Part shown: in pieces, positions 56,451 through 64,000 of the stretch
Layout: every line of letters begins with the position of its first letter
How positions within the stretch are numbered: position 1 is the stretch's first letter
Source: Trichobilharzia szidati
Lineage: Eukaryota; Platyhelminthes; Trematoda; Strigeidida; Schistosomatidae
Reading direction: 5' to 3'
DNA length: 64,000 nucleotides
Assembly (NCBI GenBank): GCA_944472155.2
Contig: OX235273.1
Location: 81,710,793 to 81,774,792, forward strand
Program-made: the position numbers and the translations under genes
The notes under the pieces: model-generated
The model's input: the letters and a program-made list of their open reading frames with translations, nothing else
What the model was told of the DNA's origin: nothing
The model's database searches: none

Positions 56451-57460
56451 GGATTATTGATATCACCATAATCTGGACCTGACTCATATTCACAATATAG
56501 TAAGCATTTCTGATAAGGGTCGGATTAACCTTCATCACGAACTTTTTCCGTCAGTACGAAATTGGTCAAAAGTGACGGTCAGCATCACCGTAATATTGTA
56601 CCCCTAGAGACTAAAATTTTCACAATTTTTAAACGCAACATCCAGGGCCTCAGTCTATGTCGTCTGCTTTGTACATAATGAACTAATAATGTATTAAATT
56701 CTGGAGTTTTTATGTGCCCCTTAACCACCAATCATCTTCTTACAAGTCCAACTTTTGAAGCTTCCTCGTAAAGTTGACGAGCGATGGATACACTGTAGCT
56801 CAAAACCTTCATATAGCCCATTTTCTCGAGACCTTTTGGACTTAAAGCCGATTTCATCCAACATTTGCCTAACTATTCATACTCATTTCAATAATTTTGA
56901 CTTTTGAAGTGAAGTTCGTTCTAATTTTGTATTAAGAATCCATGTTTCAATTCCTAACAGTGATTCGTGGTACGCTGCTGCCTACGCCTGTAGAGGTGGC
57001 ATATTTCTTTACAAGAAATAAAAATTATTACTATGATTATAACCAGTCAAGTAGAGCTCTGACCCTTGTTGTCCTTCCGGACATATTCCACCAACAAACG
57101 GGCATTTCTCTTCCACTGACCTTTCACCCACACACCAGTATGCGTCTGTTATACTGCAGCCCAGCTGTATCATCCATAATTCAAGATATTGAAATAGTTC
57201 CATGATCTTTTCAGACATTTGAATTTTCATCAAAAGTGGTAGTCTGGTAGATACGATAAGATTTGGTATCTCATAAGCCTAACCTTTTTATCCCTGGTCT
57301 GTCTTAAGAGCTGTGCCACCAAACTGTGTTCACCGTTATTATGTCTCCTCATGAAGTGTTTCCGATCCCTTGGAATAGGATTCGCGTCTGACCAGCCTTC
57401 CAGATAATTATATATAAAAGATACAGGGTACTATGTGTGTTGAGTGTTGAAACTACCGTC
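56451..57460. other. Unassigned stretch
   Basis: Mirror frames at 56942-57205 (plus) and 57233-57009 (minus) show no known domain. It probably contains repeat remnants. Confidence 0.35.
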
Positions 57461-57766
57461 CCCTATAATATGCTGCCAGAAGTAGCAAACAAACAAGAAG
57501 CAGACAAAACTATAATGGATATTTCGGGCAACTAGCTTACGGGACGAAAGATTTTGCGCTTGTGATTTAGATCCACATTGTGGCATGGAAAAGGTAGTTT
57601 CACTAGATCCGTGTTGCCCGTGTTAATCATAGCAGTATATATCTATGCAGCATCTAACTTCTCTTTGAAAGCGTTTACCGATGGAGCTGTTACTACTGAA
57701 TCAGGTAAGGAGTTCCAGTCGCTGACCACTCTCTGAGAGAATCTAAATTCCACACATATTTCATTC

Positions 57767-58594
57767 GAACGAAAGATCTGAATTTCGCAGATGAAATATG
57801 TCTAATGTCACACAGACTGGAAATCTTACAGGCGAAAAGCAAGAAACTGGCTGAACGGGCAGGCAGGGGAGACAAGACCCCAGGTGAACATACAGAAGAC
57901 GGAGGTGATGAAGACAGCCAACCACCACCAACATCAACAACCAGCACCAATCACCATCAACGGCAGAAACTTGAAAGAGGTAACTTCCTTCACTTATTTA
58001 CGCAGTAAGCATTGATTCAACCACAGGCAATCGGAACGGATGAAGACATCAACGCAAGTCAGAGACGGAGACGTGAAATACGCCTTCACCAACCTGAAAG
58101 CAGTTTGGAAATATTCAGCAATCCACGGCATAAAGAACAAGATTCGAATTTTCATCGGGTCAGAAACTTGCACTGCGTATCACGAAAAGGATTTTCAACA
58201 GGTTCCGAACTTTTATCAACAGCTGCCTTCGCCGGCCGATTACTGAAGATCAAATGACCACCCAGAAATGATTAACAACAAGCAATTCTGGGAACAAACC
58301 AACCAAGAGCCGATCGTTCAACAGATATGCGGGAGAAGATGAAGATGGATCGGGCATACGTTGGGGAAGTCTTCGAATGATATAGCGTGCCAGTCTGGTG
58401 CTTGAGTGGAACCCAAATGGCAGACAACGACTGCACCATCGTAGGGTGACATGGAGGAGATCTTGTGAGGGTGAGGTGAGAGATTGTGGACCATCTTGGT
58501 CCAAGCTGAAGAGGACGGTAGAAGATAGGACAAAATGGAGGTGTGTTGTTGGAGCCCAATGTTTCACTTGGAATTCAAGGGAATAATAGTAATA
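57767..58594 (+). pseudogene. RTE element, 5'-truncated, with 9-bp target duplication
   Basis: The sequence starts just before the RT FADD region (LNFADEICLMSHRLEILQAK), continues through AFTNLKAVWKYSAI and a C-terminus across frames, and ends with TTCACTTGGAATTCAAGGGA and an (AAT)-type tail. ATTTCATTC flanks it at 57758-57766 and 58595-58603. Frameshifts make it inactive. Confidence 0.85.
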
Positions 58595-59269
58595 ATTTCA
58601 TTCAGCCTCGGTTTGAGCACCTTTTTGTGCAGACCTCGTAAAATATCCTAGAAGGAGTGAGAAGTTGAGAAAGGTCAACTCTTAAATCGCGCTTTAATGT
58701 ACTGTATGCCAAAATGAAATCGCGTCTCCTCCTTCGGTGTGATAATGGGAAGAGATTTAAATGCTCCATCCCCTTGTCATAAAGAAGGTGTGAGAAACCA
58801 CTAACTAATCTCGTTCCTACATCGTATACTGTTTCCAGGATATGTGCCTCCTTTTTGAAGCATGAACTCGCTGCTTGTATGCGGTATTCAAGATGAGGCC
58901 TGACATATGTTCTGTATAGTTTTTTGGACAGAGACTCGTGCAGTTAATTGGAAGCCCTTCCAGATGTTCATGACATTCGGAAAGCATTAGCTGTGTCTCC
59001 ATTACATTTTGTATTTGTTTTCAGATCATGGCACACGAACATTCCTAAGTCTTTTTTATTCTTAGCATCTGGCAGTTATGTTCACTCCAGGGGGTACGAC
59101 GTGTTAGGCCTCTAACCTAAGTGATTTGCCGCGCTTGAAATTAATTTCCAGTCCGATCATTCAGCTGATCTATATAAAAGACCAACCCAACAATCAATGC
59201 TATTTACAGTTTTCTAGATCTTACCATCGTCCGCAAATGATAATGGTAGTTCATTTAATTCCATATTAG

Positions 59270-59445
59270 TTTGCTTATTAGATATATCACACAGTGAAAC
59301 AGTATTATTTACTGGATAACGTTTCGAACAAAATTTATTGTTCATAATCGTATCAATTGTAATCACACGACTTTGAAACTTGAGTTTTGTAGTTGTTTCA
59401 CTGTGTGATACATCTAATAAACAAACTAATATGGTAGTTCATTTA
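59270..59445. repeat. Foldback repeat, small palindrome
   Basis: The left arm (TTATTAGATATATCACACAG, GTTTCGAACAAAATTTATTG) and right arm (CACTGTGTGATACATCTAAT) are reverse complements around a short centre near 59360. It is a diverged member of the 16336 family, inserted in the CR1 relic. Confidence 0.6.
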
Positions 59446-60289
59446 CTTACAATGAGAATAGCAGAGGGCCCGGTGTGCTTCTTCAAGATACCCTACTCAA
59501 TATGGTTTTCCATACTGACAGTAAGCTTATAAACCCTACCCTTCGCCTTCTGTCTGTTAAGAAGTCCACAAACCACTCACGTTGGCACTGTTTCAGTCCG
59601 AAAACTTTTAGTTTAGGAAGCAAACCCAAAAGGATAATTAACCAAAAACTTTACTAAGACCTATAAAAGAAACATCTGATAGAAGGCTTTTATGCCTAGC
59701 TTCTACCCAGTCTCCCTGAGCTAACAATAAGTTTGTTAGGCGGGTCGTCCTGGTTGGAATCTATGTTGTTCCTCCGCCAGTAAGCCATGTTTCAATAAAC
59801 GGGACAATAGCTGATCCCTTATGACTGCTCCTGGTAACTTTGCTATAAACAGGTCACAACTGCAGGCCGGTGGTTAGATACCCAATTGCCTGTTCCCTTC
59901 TTTGAAGATGGGGCTTATAATTGCACGATTCCAGTACAAAGGTAGACCAGCCTGGGTCTGAGACATGCGAAAAATCCCTGTAGGTGAAATGAATATCCCT
60001 AGTTTGAAATGATATTCATTTGTTTTCATCATTAAAAGTGACTGTAACTCAAGATTTACAAATCTCAGAGAGGACAGTTAGAGGATGCTACTTGGAAACA
60101 AAAGAGAGGAGGATAGCTAAAAATCAAGCAGCTTTCCGTAGTCATGGTAGTCACATCGAGTTTTCGGACCCACGTTCGGCTACACAGACGCAAAATATGG
60201 GGGATTTTCAATTAAATACTCATGAAACTATAAAATTTAAAGATTTCTTTTGTCTGCTGAAGATTCATGACTACAGGGAAGTAAACAGA

Positions 60290-61280
60290 GTGTGCTGAAC
60301 TTCAAAGAGAATTCTGCACCAAAGTCAACCGCATCCGATCATCCTGGCACACCTCGACATCAGAGGTTCCTCAGGGTTCTATCTTAGGGCCGTTGATGTT
60401 TTTGATTTTTATCAATGACCTGCCCTGTCAACTGAATTGCTCTGCGCTTCTTTACGCTGACGACGTAAAGATTTGGAGAGCAATAAACTCATCGGAAGAC
60501 TCCGACAGATTGCAGGCTGACCTGCAAACGCTGGGGGACTGGGCTCTGGCTAACGGAATGCCTTTCAACTTAAAAAAGTGCAAAGTAGTGCAACTTCATT
60601 CCGGCAGATCACAGAGTGCAAATTACACCCTTGGTGGCCAGAACTTGAGTTGTGTGCCATCAGAACGCGATCTAGGCCTTATTTTAACAGAAAAGCTAGA
60701 CACCAGTGTAAATTACACGAGGGACGTCGCCAAAGCTTACGGCACTTTACACTTTATGCATAGGCAACTGGGAGCTCTTACTCCTGAACTATTCCTAACG
60801 TTGTATACGACATACGTGAGGCCACTCCTTGAGGTGCTTAATATCATTGCTCCTCCGCTACTCAAAAGGGATGCTAACATGCTAGAAAGTGTCCAGAGAC
60901 GAGCGACAAAATGGGTGATCGGCCTCCGCAACAAATCATATGAGGAGAGACTGAAGAAATTAAGTCTTTTCACACTTAGTTACCGTAGTCGCAGGGGAGA
61001 CCTCATCACCGTCTATAAGATCCTAAATGACCAGGCCCATCCTGATAAGAGCATCCTGCCATTAAGTGATTATAGGCTTCCACGAGGTAACCCGCTAAGG
61101 ATAGCACACCAGAGACCAAGGACTCGAGTGCGTTCACATTTCTTCTCGCTTCGAGTTTGCCGTGTCTGGAACGCTTTACCGGCGGCCGTAACTACAGCTC
61201 CATCTGTGGAGATTTTTAAGCGGAAGCTGGACAATCATGCAGAAATGCATGGTTTGTGTCTCAATGGCTTACCCTCTTAA
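60290..61280 (+). CDS. CR1/Jockey-type RT, C-terminal half with intact frame
   Basis: The reading begins in sequence with VNRIRSSWHTSTSEVPQGSI (60325 onward) and merges into a 295-codon open frame from 60393. FLIFINDLPCQLNCS is followed by the catalytic YADD at residues 21-24 of that frame. Then come WALANGMPFNLKKCKVVQL, LYTTYVRPLLE, LESVQRRATKWVIGL, RRGDLITVYKIL and RVWNALPAAVTTAPSVEIFK, a complete CR1-like thumb and C-terminus ending LNGLPS. The RT fingers and endonuclease are absent, so it is a 5'-truncated insertion, but it has no internal stop and looks young. Confidence 0.8.
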
Positions 61281-61530
61281 AATTTGAAACCACATTGTCA
61301 ATGGATAAGCATACAAGCTAAATCCCCACGACCCGTCCTGTCTTCTCCCACTGTACCGACTACTCTATCTTTTCTTTCTTTCTTTATTATTTCACTTATC
61401 TCAACCTATATTATCTACACTACAACCTATTATTATCATTATCATTATTATTATTACTCTACTTTTATGACTACACCGAATGACCAACGGGTGTTAGGTC
61501 AAACTCCATTCACGGCAGCAGCTGAGTCCT
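61281..61530 (+). other. 3' UTR of the preceding RT element
   Basis: Non-coding sequence following the RT stop, with a (TTA/CAT)n-rich run near 61430-61465. The 3' boundary is uncertain; TGACCAACGGGTGTTAGGTC near 61480 may be near the end. Confidence 0.45.
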
Positions 61531-61920
61531 AACATACTGCACACTACAAACCACAATCTTGACCAATCCTCGCATCACTCCTCCTGGAGTCTACCAGAGC
61601 TAAAGCAGTCGAGTGGCGGGATTTACTACGCATAAGTTCACCGAAGATCTGGAACCTCTACCTTAAAATCAAGAAGCGAGCTCAAAGAAATCACTGGTTT
61701 ATACTAGCTCGTAATCAGGATATTGGATATTGGAAAGACACGTTACATGGTGATATCATGGAACATTAAAGAAAATGTTATAGATAGAGTACTTCAAACT
61801 GTTTTCTTTTCTCTTTTCAGAAGAACATTTAAGAGTCTATTCCATGGAGCAAGAGTCAGAACATCTAACAGGGTTCAATATCAATGATGACATTCAGAGT
61901 GCTCTTGTTTGTGAAGGCTT

Positions 61921-62640
61921 AACCCGCGCTATTTGATTTCCTTCGTTCTGACCACCTTCCTGGTGGGACTGACGTTCATTGTGTTACAGTCTACGCTCTT
62001 TAATGCTCCTCAAACTGGGACGTCAGCTTCCGGTATGGTGAGTGTAAACAAGTGGGTATCATCGCAAACAAATATGGAAACCAGAGAAAGTGCACTTTTA
62101 GAGCTTTGGTATGTTGATGTATGATGAGCTGTCAAGAGTCTTTAGGAAGCAAAAAGAGAGAGTCTGTACTTGAACTCGCTCCAATCCTTTGGTTCTATTG
62201 CTGCCTTACTTCAAGAAAATGTTCAATTAATCCTCACAGTAATCCCCCTAACATAAGTGTACGTTGCCACTTATATATACATATAAATGGAAAAAATAAC
62301 AACGTACACTTAAGTTAGGAGGATTACTGAGAGGATTAATTGAACATTTTCTTGAAGTAAGGCAGCAATAGAACCAAAGGATTGGAGCGAGTTCAAGTAC
62401 AGACTCTCTCTTTTTGCTTCCTAAAGGCTCTTGACAGCTCATTATACATCAACATACCAAAGCTCTAAAAGTGCACTTTCTCTGGTTTCCACATTTGCTT
62501 GCGATGATACCCACTTGCTTACACTCACCATACCGGAAGCCGACGTCCCAGTTTGAGGAGCATTAAAGAGCGTAGACTGTAACACAATGAGCGTCAGTCC
62601 CACCAGGAGGAGAATCAGAACAAGAGCGCGATAAGGTTTT
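61921..62640. repeat. Large imperfect palindrome, ~340-base arms
   Basis: The left arm (about 61921-62260) and right arm (about 62295-62640) are reverse complements of roughly 90% identity by eye, meeting near 62280. Each arm encodes, read outward-in, a hydrophobic helix (LVGLTLIVLQSTLFN) followed by APQTGTSASGMVSV, KWVSSQ and ETRESALLELWYVDV before a stop (plus frame 61933-62124, minus frame 62693-62442). The family was not recognised. It could be a foldback element or two opposed copies of a gene fragment. Confidence 0.75.
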
Positions 62641-63039
62641 TCTGTGGCATAACAAAATTGTCTCCGTGATAATTGAAAATAAAATCTTAGCAATCCAGGA
62701 CTGGCAATTTATAAATGCATGGTAAGGTCGATCACAAAAATGTGCTTCATTAATTTTAAAAATTCCTACGCTCATTTTTATGTTTAATAAATATTGTGAT
62801 CATTTGATTTGGTTGCCTGAGTATTCGTTTTACAAAGTACTTATTTTGCTAGAGAACTAACAGCGTGAAGTTCACACAAGAAACACTAATAAATTTGACT
62901 GCTTCATATTAGATATATTACCTGCAAACTCTACGTCACTAATTTATTTCTCCATATACTTGCGAATAATCTAGGTGGCCAGCTTAATCGTATTAAACCT
63001 TCTCAAAGAAGTCGGCCTGATGGAGTTTCTACTCTACTA
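62641..63039. other. Spacer before the TRIP12-like fragment
   Basis: AT-rich. From about 62973 the plus strand may already be part of the fragment to the right (LGGQLNRIKPSQ), but the match is not convincing. Confidence 0.35.
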
Positions 63040-63456
63040 GGATTTCACAAATTCGTTACGTCAGCCCAACATCGTACTAGCCTGACAATGGTGAACAACT
63101 GTTTTATGAATTTTCAACCAGCTGACTACCATTTCAGACCTACACAGCTGACTATGGTTTGATCTCAAGCTGTCTTCCTACGTTAGCTGAACATTTAAAA
63201 GAATCAGAACCTCATTGTGTTGAACGTGTTTGCAGTTGTTTCGTACGCTTGATAAGTGCATGTTGACTTGGACCAAATCTCTTGAGGGACATTGTCAACA
63301 GTTGTAATTTATTAACCAGTCTTCAATCATTGCTCACCTTGACGCCATCGGCTTGTCTAGTATTCATGAAGTGGTTCAAATATTAGCAACTCAATGCGCA
63401 AGCTGTCCTGATTTGGCTGTAGATTTAATAGAGCATAATATCTCATATACCATATA
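63040..63456 (+). pseudogene. TRIP12-like HECT E3 ligase armadillo-repeat fragment, decayed
   Basis: The plus strand gives GFHKFVTSAQHR and MVNNCFMNFQPADYHF, then LISSCLPTLAEHLKESEPHC and VERVCSCFVRLI. An in-frame TGA follows, then NLLRDIVNSCNLLTSLQSLL and TLTPSACLVFMK. After a frame shift it reads VVQILATQCASCPDLAVDLI. Order and spacing match the armadillo region of TRIP12 (for example the family's DSLPLLTQRL, CLCFARLVD and DLLTNVQQLL). At least one stop and two frame changes, with no convincing introns, suggest a retrocopy or a decayed duplicate. Confidence 0.6.
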
Positions 63457-64000
63457 AACCATTCTGGTGCGAGTGGGTCCTGAAATGGACAACAGCTGGG
63501 CTAGTGTAAAATCATGCTTCAACGGTTTAACACTTGCATTTTGCCTTTTAAAACACGTGATTCGGTGCTACCTACGTCTTACAGGTGATTAGCGGTAAGT
63601 ATTTTCAGCTTAACAAGCAGGGCTATGCTTACATTGAGAAATATCGTGTTGTCATTTAAAGTGTACCATCATTATATGTTTCTTGTACCCGTTTTCTGAA
63701 TAATATTGTTAGGATGGACAACATAATGTCAGGCGTAAAGTCATGATTAATGCAATCAGTCAGATATTGATTATTTATTTATGGTTTAAGTTTCTGTTGA
63801 TGTGTACTCTGTATTGTGAATAATGAACCTGTTGTTGTTGCTGCTGCTGCAGTTGTCTCAATTAAGTCTGACTTTTGTGTGTCTACTCAGTGTGGGGACT
63901 ATTTTCCAAGTGGTTAGTTGTCTGGAGGCGCATTGTAGTCAGAATGGGCAACAACCAACAATCAGTAACACTCCGTTATAACAAAAATAACAGGAATAAT
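63457..64000. other. Right-end sequence, unassigned
   Basis: No further TRIP12-like sequence was recognised. A short GTTGTTGTTGCTGCTGCTGC triplet run lies near 63831-63851. Confidence 0.4.

Larger units (their letters stand above)
57461..60000 (-). pseudogene. CR1-type RT relic (minus), split by an RTE insertion
   Basis: Read from 60000 downward, traces of RT appear around 59690-59480 (a weak equivalent of the thumb side of GVPQGSVLGP). Then come ASSCFKKEAHILETV-like and DLRVDLSQLLTPSRIF stretches at 58870-58620. After the insert, SQRVVSDWNSLPDSVVTAPS and FKEKLDAA follow at 57750-57650, the usual C-terminus. Stops are frequent. The insert occupies 57767-58594, and a foldback palindrome lies at 59270-59445. 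Confidence 0.7.

Noticed and set aside
57009..57233. Mirror frames of 74-87 codons as genes
   Set aside because: Neither strand shows a motif, and both frames overlap completely.
61425..61470. Triplet run as a CRISPR or regulatory array
   Set aside because: It is a simple TTA/CAT microsatellite in a retroelement 3' UTR.

Overview
This window looks like nuclear DNA from a schistosome-type flatworm. It is AT-rich and eukaryotic: a spliced gene has GT/AG introns of 2.7 to 5.1 kb, and no bacterial operon, rRNA or CRISPR array is seen. The repeats are the kind expected in blood flukes: a tRNA-headed SINE with a built-in hammerhead ribozyme (Sm-alpha type), RTE and CR1-type non-LTR retrotransposons, Penelope-like elements with GIY-YIG endonuclease domains, BEL/Pao remnants and solo LTRs. 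The species cannot be fixed by eye.

The one clear host gene is on the minus strand, from 27205 down to about 11338. Five exons were joined by matching splice phase (27205-27098, 23568-23343, 18258-17935, 14886-14470, 11745-about 11338). They encode a homologue of NCBP3, the third nuclear cap-binding subunit: an RRM-like domain followed by the conserved GNPNYGGM block. Its 3' end was not found. Other possible host pieces are a C-terminal transmembrane exon (35557-35857, minus), a decayed TRIP12-like armadillo fragment near the right end (63040-63456, plus) and an unassigned minus-strand reading frame near 47.5 kb.

Layout. 1-2.4 kb: CR1-type reverse transcriptase with a 674-codon open frame (minus). 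3.1-4.0 kb: Penelope fragment. 4.5-5.0 and 8.9-9.3 kb: inverted pairs of hammerhead SINEs. 6.1-7.25 kb: another non-LTR family (family 3), with relics at 12.1, 13.0, 21.2, 23.9 and 27.9 kb. 8.1, 9.9, 19.8 and 50.8 kb: four copies of one 305-324 bp solo LTR. 11.3-27.2 kb: the NCBP3 locus, with introns filled by SINEs, RTE 3' ends, Penelope pieces and foldback repeats. 27.9-28.8 kb: family 3 relic. 29-33.7 kb: mostly unrecognised AT-rich DNA. 33.7-34.3 kb: a degraded relative of the first element. 38.1-43.2 kb: a CR1-type element split by a near-complete RTE element. 44.3-47.0 kb: 3' parts of a second CR1-type family in both orientations. 48.5-54.1 kb: a nearly full-length member of that family, with a solo LTR in its endonuclease and a deletion through its catalytic RT core. 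54.6-56.4 kb: BEL/Pao gag-pol relic. 57.5-60.0 kb: minus-strand CR1 relic split by an RTE copy with a 9-bp target duplication. 60.3-61.3 kb: RT C-terminal half with an intact frame. 61.9-62.6 kb: large palindrome.

The elements interact in layers: autonomous RTE copies share both termini with a tRNA-headed SINE, and repeated nesting gives a relative insertion history. Element names are family-level assignments from recognised motifs; no database was searched.
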